From the NCBI GenBank assembly GCA_017398245.1, contig JAFQGN010000359.1, forward strand, positions 1 through 5,216: a stretch of DNA of 5,216 bases, given 5' to 3'. The position numbers were made by a program, and so were the translations under genes. This DNA is from Clostridia bacterium (GTDB lineage Bacteria; Bacillota_A; Clostridia; Christensenellales; Aristaeellaceae). Under the pieces are notes generated by a model. It made no database searches. It saw only the letters and a list, made by a program, of their open reading frames with translations, and was not told where the DNA came from. Positions 1-5,216 of the stretch are shown piece by piece (the stretch's first letter is position 1; every line of letters begins with the position of its first letter).

Positions 1-405
1 GCGGTCATTCTCGGCGTGCTGTGCTTCCTCGGCATGCTCATCTTCCGCTTCCCGTACGCAGCCATGGTCTCCGCGCTCGTGGGCTGCACTGCGCTCATAC
101 CGGTCGCCGGCGCATATATCGGCGCGATCGTCGGCGCATTTATGATCTTCACCATCTCGCCGCTGCAAGCGCTCTTTTTCCTTATCTATCTGGTCGTGCT
201 GCAGCAGTTGGAGGGCAACCTGATCTATCCGCGCGTCGTGGGCCAGTCCATCGGCCTGCCGGGCATCTGGGTGCTCTCCGCCGTCACCATCGGCGGCGGC
301 CTGTTCGGTATCCCGGGCATGCTTATCGGCGTGCCGCTCGCAGCTTCGGCCTATCAGCTCCTGCGCGAGGACATGCAGCGCCGCCAGTCCGCAACGAACC
401 CCTGA
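1..405 (+). CDS. AI-2E family transporter, C-terminal part (5' end outside window)
   Basis: The frame is open from base 1 to the TGA at 403-405 and gives 134 residues with no start in the window. AI-2E (PF01594) proteins are usually about 350-400 residues, so this is roughly the last third. Hydrophobic segments lie near residues 2-15, 21-52, 55-69 and 89-120. The family's C-terminal conserved block is visible: a P-x-A-G-A-Y-I-G stretch (34-41), Q-x-x-E-G-N (68-73), P77, then G-x-x-x-G-L-P (81-87), a glycine run (98-100), G-I-P-G-M (103-107) and V-P-L (111-113). The tail is short, polar and basic, as expected for a cytoplasmic end. The family is named for an AI-2 exporter (TqsA/YdiK-like), but members include Na+/H+ antiporters and many uncharacterised proteins, so the substrate is unknown. 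It converges on the minus-strand opp operon and ends in its own terminator. The family call is firm; the function is not. Confidence 0.9.
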   Translation, partial: AVILGVLCFLGMLIFRFPYAAMVSALVGCTALIPVAGAYIGAIVGAFMIFTISPLQALFFLIYLVVLQQLEGNLIYPRVVGQSIGLPGIWVLSAVTIGGGLFGIPGMLIGVPLAASAYQLLREDMQRRQSATNP

Positions 406-418
406 CAGCGGCATATAC

Positions 419-460
419 AAACAGCGGCTCACGCCTTTTTGCAGGAGCCGCTGTTTTTTT
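419..460 (+). terminator. Rho-independent terminator of the AI-2E gene
   Basis: The arm AAACAGCGGCTC (419-430) pairs perfectly with GAGCCGCTGTTT (445-456) across a 14-nt loop, and a run of seven T (454-460) follows directly. The stem starts 14 bases after the AI-2E stop codon. A GC-rich stem followed by a U-tract is the classic intrinsic terminator on the + strand. The three A's at 419-421 are the only A-tract on the other strand, so it would terminate minus-strand transcripts poorly. Confidence 0.93.
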
Positions 461-470
461 CGCAACCTGT

Positions 471-496
471 AGGGCGGCCCTTGCAGTCGCCGCCCT
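471..496. repeat. GC-rich intergenic palindrome, possible REP-like element
   Basis: AGGGCGGC (471-478) is perfectly complementary to GCCGCCCT (489-496), leaving a 10-nt loop. There is no T-run on either side on either strand, so it does not look like an intrinsic terminator. It sits between the two gene terminators in a convergent gap, a usual location for dispersed palindromic repeats. Only one copy is in the window, so its status as a repeat family is inferred from form and place. Confidence 0.45.
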
Positions 497-538
497 TACC
501 TATGCAACGATCGCGCACTCTACCCCATACAATGCATC

Positions 539-568
539 GAAGCCCCCGACCAATCGGTCGGGGGCTTC
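539..568 (-). terminator. Hairpin at the 3' end of the opp operon, likely terminator
   Basis: GAAGCCCCCGACC (539-551) pairs perfectly with GGTCGGGGGCTTC (556-568) over a 4-nt loop, a very stable 13-bp stem. It begins 17 bases beyond the stop codon of the last minus-strand gene (586-588), the normal place for that operon's terminator. Read on the minus strand, the stem is followed by GATGCATTG, with no U-tract. It may therefore pause or terminate weakly, work with a factor, or protect the mRNA 3' end. It could also act as a second barrier to + strand read-through. Confidence 0.65.
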
Positions 569-585
569 TCCGTATCAATCTTTTC

Positions 586-987
586 TCAAACTGCGCCCGA
601 GCACAGCAGGAACACGACGGCCAGCGCAAGATACGCCCCTCCGGCGACGATCATAAAGCCGAACCCGGCCTTTTTGCCCTGCTTGAGCACGCGGTAATCA
701 TAGAAGGTTTTGGGAAACGCAGCCTGCTTTTCGGCGCTTTGCACAAGGCGCAGCGTCTTCTGCACGCCATAGGTCAGCATGTCGAAGAACCCGTCGTTTG
801 CCACAAACAGCAACAGCCCCAGGCTGATCAGTAGCGCAGCGGGCACAAAGCACGCATCGCAAAGCGCCGCAGCGATCTCCGGCCAGAGCGTTTTTTCAAA
901 CCCTCCGCGCGCCGCAAATACGCCGATCGCCATCACCAGGCCGACCGCCATCGTGATCGCGACTCTTCTCATGCTGTCCTTTTTCAA
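586..987 (-). CDS. DUF3899 domain-containing small membrane protein
   Basis: The product is 133 residues with three predicted TM helices, near 8-26, 42-63 and 109-130. It resembles the DUF3899 (PF13038) family of Firmicutes, whose role is unknown to me. The resemblance rests on the R-G-G-F motif after TM1 (27-30), the block around D44, F47-V48-P49, the G57-L-L-L-F-V and N64-D-G-F-F-D run leaving TM2, and the basic F-Y-D-Y-R-V-L-K stretch (95-102) before TM3. The cytoplasmic-looking loop between TM2 and TM3 is basic. I chose the TTG start at 987-985 because AAGGAG lies 8 nt upstream and the TTG overlaps the oppF stop as TTGA. An ATG at 972-970 (128 residues) has only a closely spaced AAGGA and is the alternative. 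It is the last gene of the peptide-importer operon, which hints at a link to that transporter or the envelope, but this is context only. Confidence 0.85.
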   Translation of the reverse strand: MKKDSMRRVAITMAVGLVMAIGVFAARGGFEKTLWPEIAAALCDACFVPAALLISLGLLLFVANDGFFDMLTYGVQKTLRLVQSAEKQAAFPKTFYDYRVLKQGKKAGFGFMIVAGGAYLALAVVFLLCSGAV

Positions 988-3449
988 ATGCCCAGCTCCT
1001 TCTTGTATGCCGCAAATTCCTTTTCGTTGCAGTAGATGAAATGGCCCGGGGTGATCTCGCGCATGGTGGGCTTGTCGGTGGAATAATCATGCGCCTGCGC
1101 CGGGTTGTATTCGATGCGCTTGCGCTGCTTCTCATAATGCGGGTCCGGATACGGGATCGCCGAAAGCAGCGATTTGGTATACGGGTGCAGCGGGTGCTCG
1201 AACAACTCGTCCGAAGTCGTCATTTCTACGATCTTGCCGAAGTACATCACCGCGATGCGGTCCGAGAAATACTTGACCACGCTCAGATTGTGCGCAATGA
1301 ACATGATCGTCAGGCCCATCTTTTCCCTCAGGTCGTTGAGCAGGTTGATGACCTGCGCCTGAATGGACACGTCCAGCGCCGAGATCGGCTCGTCGGCGAT
1401 GATCAGATCGGGCTCCATCACGATCGCGCGCGCGATACCGATGCGCTGCTTCTGACCGCCGGAGAACTCATGCGGGTAGCGGTCCGCGTGCTCGCGCACA
1501 AGGCCCACCAGCTCCAGCATCTCGTACACTTTCTCGTCGATGTACTTCTTGTCCTTGATGCCGCGGATGACCATGCCCTCGGCGATGATCTCGTGCACCG
1601 TCATGCGCGGGTTGATGGAGGCGACCGGATCCTGGAAGATCATCTGCATCTTGGTCATGATGTTGTCCTTCGCAGCGACCTTCATTTCGATCTCATACTT
1701 CGCCTTCAGTTCTTCCAGCTCCGCGCCGCTCTTGCCTTCGGAATTCTTTTTGAATTCCTCCGTCAGCTCGGCCTGCTTCATCTGGCGATACAGCTTCACG
1801 CAGCGGCTCTTTTCCTCGTGCGATTCGATCGCGCTGATCTGCGCCGCTTCGATCTTATCGCTCAGCTGCTTTTTCAGCTCCTTGGTCTTCGCCTTCAGCT
1901 CCTGCTTGAGCTGCGCAGCCTTCGCAGGCTCGGCCTTCATGCGCGCCTCGAAGTCCTTGCGCATTTCGGCGGTCTTGGCGGCGGTCTCCTGCCTCAGCTG
2001 ACGGATCAGCACCGGCAGACCGTTCTGGTTAGAGGAGATGCGCAGCCCCTGGAAGTATACGTCGCCCTCGGTGGGGTCGTACAGGTTAATGATCGTGCGG
2101 CCGGTCGTGGTCTTTCCGCAGCCGGATTCGCCCACCAGACCGAAGACTTCGCCCTTCTTTACATAGAAGCTCACGTCGTCGACCGCCTTGGTCACATAAT
2201 CGCCGTTGCGGAAATACTGCTTGAGGTTGTTCACCCGCAGCAGCACGTCCTTCTCCGCGTTCACCTTGCGCTTTTCACGCTTAGCGACCAGCGCGCGGCT
2301 CAGCGCGTAATCCGCCGCCTTGCTCAGCACCAGCAGCACAACGCCGCCGATGGCCAGCTCCAGGTTCAGGCTCACGATCTTCCAGAACACGCCTACCACC
2401 GGGATGGAGGCACCCCTGTCCGCCGTCGCGACCAGATCCGCGCCAAAGCCCTTCATGAATGCAGAGAACGAATTCTCCTGCGCGGCCTTCTGCGCGCTCT
2501 GCAGCGCGCTGTACACGCTCACATACGAACCGTCGAACGTCGCGCTCTCGATCAGGCCCTTCAGGCAGGGCACGAACAGCGCGTATTCCGGCAAAGTTTC
2601 TTCGGCATAAACGGCCTGCAGGTTCGCATACTCGCCTTCAAAGAACGCGTCGAATTCCACCGCTTCGCCAGCGGCCTTCTTCTCGGCCAGCGCAGCAAAG
2701 CTGTCCAGCACGCTTGCCGCGGCCTCGCCCGCCTGCGCGCCCGCCAGCTCGGCCTTCGCCGCCATATAGGCTTCCGCAGTCAGGTTCGCGTTCATCCAGT
2801 CCGTCGCATTGGTGATCTTTTCGCCCTTTGCGATCTCGGCCTTCACCATTTCGGCAACCGTCTGCGTAAACTGCGCAAAGCTGCCGGCCTCCTCGCCATT
2901 TTGCTCGGCAAAGGCGGCGTAATAGGTCTCAAAGCCCGCGCGGTTGTCCGCCAGCTTCAGATTGGGCAGCTTCTTTCCGCCCTTGGGAGCGGGAGCGGCC
3001 AGCCCGTCCAGATAATCGAACAGCTCCGTCAGCAGCTTTTCGTCCGCCAGTCCTTCGCGCACGGAATACGTGTTCATGAAGGACACAGCGTCGAATTCCG
3101 TTTCAAAATAGGTGATCGCCGCCTGCGCGTCGGCTTCTTTCTTAACAGCTTCGGCCTGTGCGCCCGCTTCAGCAAACGAAGTGAAATACGGCGCCACGGC
3201 CTGCGCGCGCTGCGCAGCGGTCAACTCTTTGTTGCCGGCCGCCTCGCTCATCGCGGCATAGACCTGCCTGTCAAAGCCCAGTCGGGCGCCGAAGCCGGCG
3301 TCCGCGCCTACGGATACGAGCTTATCGCGCATGGGGGTCCAGGTCGCGCCGCCGCTGGCCAGCGAATAGAACGTAGCCACCAGCGCCAGCGCCAGCAGGA
3401 TGATGCCCGCCGTGCGCAGGACGGCTGCCAGTCTCTTTATGTTTTTCAT
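984..3449 (-). CDS. oppF: Oligopeptide ABC importer ATPase OppF (AmiF-like), with membrane-anchored N-terminal extension and helical insertion
   Basis: This is one of the two ATPases powering oligopeptide uptake; it should pair with OppD beneath the permeases. Residues 1-400 are an extension: TM1 (about 12-31), about 330 mainly helical residues, TM2 (about 361-378) and a basic linker. The ABC domain follows: Walker [10 protein letters not shown] (440-448, K446), Q-loop Q606 in F-Q-D-P, signature F-S-G-G-Q (662-666), Walker B ending D686-E687, D-loop S-A-L-D (690-693) and switch H720. A charged helical segment (about 471-598) splits Walker A from the Q-loop. The AmiF-type tail is present, with H-P-Y-T (755-758) and P-G-H-F (801-804). 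At 821 residues it is over twice the usual 300-330. The residue after H720 is Asn, where Asp is usual. The ATG at 3449 overlaps the oppD stop (ATGA) behind a strong RBS, and no plausible internal start precedes the ATPase domain. Substrate specificity is inferred from family only. Confidence 0.93.
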   Translation of the reverse strand: MKNIKRLAAVLRTAGIILLALALVATFYSLASGGATWTPMRDKLVSVGADAGFGARLGFDRQVYAAMSEAAGNKELTAAQRAQAVAPYFTSFAEAGAQAEAVKKEADAQAAITYFETEFDAVSFMNTYSVREGLADEKLLTELFDYLDGLAAPAPKGGKKLPNLKLADNRAGFETYYAAFAEQNGEEAGSFAQFTQTVAEMVKAEIAKGEKITNATDWMNANLTAEAYMAAKAELAGAQAGEAAASVLDSFAALAEKKAAGEAVEFDAFFEGEYANLQAVYAEETLPEYALFVPCLKGLIESATFDGSYVSVYSALQSAQKAAQENSFSAFMKGFGADLVATADRGASIPVVGVFWKIVSLNLELAIGGVVLLVLSKAADYALSRALVAKREKRKVNAEKDVLLRVNNLKQYFRNGDYVTKAVDDVSFYVKKGEVFGLVGESGCGKTTTGRTIINLYDPTEGDVYFQGLRISSNQNGLPVLIRQLRQETAAKTAEMRKDFEARMKAEPAKAAQLKQELKAKTKELKKQLSDKIEAAQISAIESHEEKSRCVKLYRQMKQAELTEEFKKNSEGKSGAELEELKAKYEIEMKVAAKDNIMTKMQMIFQDPVASINPRMTVHEIIAEGMVIRGIKDKKYIDEKVYEMLELVGLVREHADRYPHEFSGGQKQRIGIARAIVMEPDLIIADEPISALDVSIQAQVINLLNDLREKMGLTIMFIAHNLSVVKYFSDRIAVMYFGKIVEMTTSDELFEHPLHPYTKSLLSAIPYPDPHYEKQRKRIEYNPAQAHDYSTDKPTMREITPGHFIYCNEKEFAAYKKELGI
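996..1001 (-). promoter_or_regulatory. Ribosome binding site deciding the TTG start of the DUF3899 gene
   Basis: AAGGAG on the minus strand (1001-996) lies inside the last oppF codons, 8 nt before TTG at 987-985. That is a better spacing than the 4 nt between AAGGA (981-977) and the downstream ATG at 972-970. The TTG shares bases with the oppF TGA (TTGA, 987-984), which points to termination-reinitiation coupling. Confidence 0.7.
1656..2039 (-). other. Charged helical insertion between Walker A and Q-loop of OppF (residues about 471-598)
   Basis: In AmiF-type ATPases the strand and turn after Walker A lead within about 20-30 residues to the M-Q-M-I-F-Q-D-P Q-loop. Here about 128 residues intervene between the G-L-R turn (468-470) and the Q-loop motif (601-608). 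They are dominated by Lys, Glu, Ala, Gln and Leu, with stretches such as L-K-Q-E-L-K-A-K (514-521) and E-E-L-K-A-K-Y (579-585) that fit amphipathic or coiled-coil helices. Proline is nearly absent inside the segment. The frame is uninterrupted and the flanking motifs are intact, so it appears to be an in-place extension of a loop that is already helical and charged in AmiF. Confidence 0.75.
2316..3416 (-). other. OppF N-terminal TM - helical domain - TM module (residues about 12-378)
   Basis: TM1 (about 12-31) follows a short basic N-terminus with K2, K5, R6 and R12. TM2 (about 361-378) is followed by a strongly basic stretch, K-R-E-K-R-K (390-395). By the positive-inside rule both ends are cytoplasmic and the roughly 330 residues between them (about bases 2370-3356) would be outside the membrane. 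That segment is rich in Ala, Glu and Phe/Tyr, looks mostly helical and has a single Cys (295). I recognise no family in it. Ordinary OppF/AmiF proteins begin almost at the ATPase domain and have no TM segment. An alternative is a re-entrant or peripheral cytoplasmic domain if the hydrophobic stretches do not span the membrane. Confidence 0.72.
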
Positions 3450-5216
3450 ACAGCCTTTCCTCCTCCGGCCTCGGCCTCTTTCTTCTGCATTCTCGCAATG
3501 CGCTCCAGAACGATCTCCGGCGGCTGAACCTTCGGCGCGTCGGGATGGAGCAGCCAGGTCGCCGCCCAGTGGGTATCGTTCACATAGAACGCCGGCGGCT
3601 GCTGTTCAAAGTCGATCTGCATGGCATACTGGTTGCGGTCGGCAAAGGCATCGCCCTTGGGCGGAACGATCATGTTCGGCGGCGTGCCGGGGATGGCCTC
3701 CAGCTTGGTCTTGGTCTCCAGATCGGGCATAGAGGAAAGCAGCGCCCAGGTGTAGGGGTGCCTCGGGTCATAGAACACGTCGTCCGCCGTGCCGTATTCC
3801 ACGATCTTGCCCGCGTACATAATGGCGATCTTGTCCGCCATGTTCGCCACAACGCCCAGATCGTGCGTGATGAAAATGACCGAAAGCCTGCGCTCGCGCT
3901 TGAGCCTATTGATCAGCTCCAAAATCTGCGCCTGAATGGTCACGTCCAGCGCGGTGGTCGGCTCGTCGCAGATGAGGATGTCCGGGTTGGCCGAAAGCGC
4001 GATGGCGATAACGATGCGCTGGCGCATACCGCCGGAAAGCTCAAACGGATAGCGGTTGTAGCGCTTGTGCGGCTCGGGGATGCCCACTTCCTTCATCAGT
4101 TCGATGGCCCTGTGCTTGGCCATGCCCATCGTCAGCGTGTACGCCGCCTCGGAGGCCCGCGCCTTCAGATAGCCGATCATCTTCTGCGCCTCTTCGGCGT
4201 AGTTCAGCTTCGCGGTGGCGCTGATGGCCGCCTCGTAATGGGCGATGACCTGCTCGATCGCCCGCACGATGTTCTTCTTCGCGATCTCCAGATCGATCAG
4301 ATTCATCGGCACGACCGAACCGGTCTCCTTGCCCTTGGCGTTCAGCTTTTCGTACTTGGCCGTATCGCGCTCAAAACGCCTGGTCTCCTTCGGGTTGTGC
4401 GTCAGGCCCTTGAAATAACGGTCGATATTGGCCTTCACGCTGGTCTTGAACACATACGAACCGTTGTCCTTCTCCAGCGCCAGCTTGTCGATCGCCTTTT
4501 CGACCGCCGCCGTCGCGCGGGAAGCCGCGGCGCGGCACGCACGCTCGTCCAGCTTTTCAGCCGTGAACACGGGCAGCTCCGCCTTCAGAACCTCAATGGC
4601 CTTCTTCTGCTCGGCTACGTTCTTCTTTTCGGAATATTCGAGCGCCTTGGCGATATCCTGCACAAATCCGTTCAGGAAGCCCTTCTCCAGCGCGTCCTTC
4701 GCCTGCGCGTTCAGCTGCGCGACAGGGGTCTTCCTCGGGTCGATCTCCTTGCCCTGCGCCGCATAGTATCCAATGCTGAAGAAGTCCGGCGTTTCCACTT
4801 CGGCGCAGCCCTTCAGCTTTGCGGAAAGCTCGCCAAGAACGCTGCGCATCTCGTCGGCCTTGGCCATGGTGAATTTCTTGCCCACAGCCTCGGCCTTGGC
4901 GATCAGCGCGCTGTAGTTTGCATCCTCCTTCGGGATCAGGAACAGATCGCACGCATTCTTCGCCGCGCTGCCCAGCAGGCCCGCCAGTTCGCGCACGTTC
5001 TTCTCGTCCTTCTTGCCCATTGCAGAGAGGATCTGTTCGATGTAGTCGCCCGCTTCCACCGCCGCTTCCTGCGCGGCCTTGAAGCTCTCCTCCATCTTGT
5101 TGCCCTTGAGCACAAAGCCGTCAAATTCCTTGACCTTGCGCTGCACTTCGGCCTTGTTCGCATCGCCCTGCTGTTCGATCATCGTCTTTTCCAGCAAAGA
5201 GAGCATGCGGCCGAAC
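3446..5216 (-). CDS. oppD: Oligopeptide ABC importer ATPase OppD (AmiE-like), C-terminal part with large helical insertion (5' end outside window)
   Basis: The frame stays open past the right edge; residues are numbered from the Met at 5206, which is probably internal. The Walker A and Q-loop must lie upstream of the window. Visible ATPase motifs are the signature L-S-G-G-M-R-Q-R (390-397), Walker B ending D414-E415, D-loop T-A-L-D (418-421) and switch H448 followed by D-L-G-V-V. The tail is of the Gram-positive AmiE type: D-P-R-H-P-Y-T-W (480-487), G-T-P-P (507-510), G-D-A-F-A (518-522), Y-A-M-Q-I-D-F-E-Q (527-535) and T-W-L-L-H (550-554). It lacks the Cys pair found in many proteobacterial-type OppD tails. 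The protein couples ATP hydrolysis to peptide import together with OppF. Residues about 16-358 form a helical insertion that normal OppD/AmiE lacks. Its TGA (3448-3446) overlaps the oppF ATG. No motif residue in the visible part is lost. Confidence 0.93.
   Translation of the reverse strand, partial: FGRMLSLLEKTMIEQQGDANKAEVQRKVKEFDGFVLKGNKMEESFKAAQEAAVEAGDYIEQILSAMGKKDEKNVRELAGLLGSAAKNACDLFLIPKEDANYSALIAKAEAVGKKFTMAKADEMRSVLGELSAKLKGCAEVETPDFFSIGYYAAQGKEIDPRKTPVAQLNAQAKDALEKGFLNGFVQDIAKALEYSEKKNVAEQKKAIEVLKAELPVFTAEKLDERACRAAASRATAAVEKAIDKLALEKDNGSYVFKTSVKANIDRYFKGLTHNPKETRRFERDTAKYEKLNAKGKETGSVVPMNLIDLEIAKKNIVRAIEQVIAHYEAAISATAKLNYAEEAQKMIGYLKARASEAAYTLTMGMAKHRAIELMKEVGIPEPHKRYNRYPFELSGGMRQRIVIAIALSANPDILICDEPTTALDVTIQAQILELINRLKRERRLSVIFITHDLGVVANMADKIAIMYAGKIVEYGTADDVFYDPRHPYTWALLSSMPDLETKTKLEAIPGTPPNMIVPPKGDAFADRNQYAMQIDFEQQPPAFYVNDTHWAATWLLHPDAPKVQPPEIVLERIARMQKKEAEAGGGKAV
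3457..3466 (-). promoter_or_regulatory. Strong ribosome binding site of oppF
   Basis: The minus strand reads GGAGGAGGAA from 3466 to 3457. The second GGAGG (3463-3459) is 9 nt before the oppF ATG at 3449-3447. It lies within the last codons of oppD and makes the glycine codons of its Gly-rich tail. With the ATGA stop/start overlap it fixes the oppF start and supports coupled translation of the two ATPases, which are needed in equal amounts. Confidence 0.85.
4133..5161 (-). other. Helical insertion in the OppD ATPase domain, between Q-loop and signature (about 340 residues)
   Basis: Just inside the window edge, the residues [10 protein letters not shown] can be laid against the AmiE segment that follows the Q-loop. 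The normal sequence resumes at about residue 362 with [15 protein letters not shown], which in AmiE comes only some 15-20 residues later. The roughly 340 residues between are rich in Ala, Lys, Glu and Leu, have few prolines and no TM segment, and contain aromatic patches (F142-F143, Y147-Y148, Y251, Y264-F265). I recognise no family. The left boundary is approximate because the true Q-loop is outside the window. Confidence 0.7.

Noticed and set aside
429..629. Small minus-strand open frame across the convergent intergenic region
   Set aside because: It starts inside the DUF3899 coding end and spans all three hairpins; no RBS-supported start or conserved character was seen.
21..656. Open frame on + overlapping the AI-2E gene and the intergenic hairpins
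   Set aside because: It runs out of frame through a well-conserved AI-2E C-terminus and through a clear terminator, and its product is Arg/Ala-rich with no family resemblance.
984..2264. Possibility that oppF is really two genes, with the ATPase starting separately near residue 396-401
   Set aside because: There is no Met between residues 332 and 495, and the GTG at residue 396 has only an AAGG directly abutting it, so no usable internal start is seen. The frame is continuous from the well-supported ATG at 3449.
1041..3527. A very long open frame on the + strand (828 codons) opposite oppF
   Set aside because: Its translation is rich in Arg, His, Leu and Gln with no recognisable domain, and it lies exactly antisense to a gene with every ABC motif. 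GC-rich codon use on the minus strand removes stops from this opposite frame.
5204..5206. ATG at 5206 as the true oppD start
   Set aside because: The frame stays open upstream to the window edge (Phe-Gly-Arg precede), no RBS lies in the bases available, and an OppD protein needs Walker A and a Q-loop that are absent from the visible part.
3446..5216. Frameshift or pseudogene explanation for the long, unfamiliar stretch in oppD
   Set aside because: The frame is uninterrupted for over 580 codons, codon use looks uniform, and the conserved motifs downstream are intact, so the extra segment reads as real coding sequence.
1..5216. CRISPR arrays, tRNA genes, riboswitches, insertion sequences
   Set aside because: Reading both strands, I found no spaced direct repeats, no cloverleaf-like sequence, no transposase frame and no terminal inverted repeats.

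Overview
The window is GC-rich (judged by eye) and dense with genes. It looks like chromosomal DNA from an anaerobic Firmicute of the class Clostridia. The two ABC ATPases carry C-terminal tails of the Gram-positive AmiE/AmiF (OppD/OppF) oligopeptide-importer type, and the accompanying DUF3899 protein is, to my knowledge, a Firmicutes family. The genus cannot be fixed from this sequence. I see no tRNA, rRNA, CRISPR array or insertion sequence.

Layout. Bases 1-405 (+) are the C-terminal third of an AI-2E family membrane protein, followed by a strong intrinsic terminator (419-460). Bases 406-585 are a convergent intergenic gap of 180 bp holding three successive hairpins: the terminator, a GC-rich palindrome at 471-496, and a 13-bp stem at 539-568 just past the end of the opposing operon. 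From there to the right edge everything is on the minus strand. In transcription order it holds oppD (amiE-like, 5' end outside the window), oppF (amiF-like) and a small DUF3899 membrane protein. Both junctions are 4-nt stop/start overlaps (ATGA and TTGA) with good ribosome binding sites, so this is the 3' end of a translationally coupled peptide-importer operon. The substrate-binding protein and permeases probably lie upstream, beyond base 5216.

What stands out is the architecture of the two ATPases. Ordinary AmiE and AmiF are roughly 300-360 residues. Here OppF is 821 residues. It has an N-terminal membrane-anchored region (two predicted TM helices around about 330 residues) and a second insertion of about 128 residues, charged and helical, between Walker A and the Q-loop. 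OppD carries a helical insertion of about 340 residues between the inferred Q-loop position and the ABC signature. All ATPase motifs visible in the window are intact, so these look like elaborations of a working importer, not decay. The added segments sit at or next to the nucleotide-binding-domain surfaces that normally contact permease coupling helices. This suggests extra subunit, membrane or regulatory contacts, but no function can be read from the sequence.
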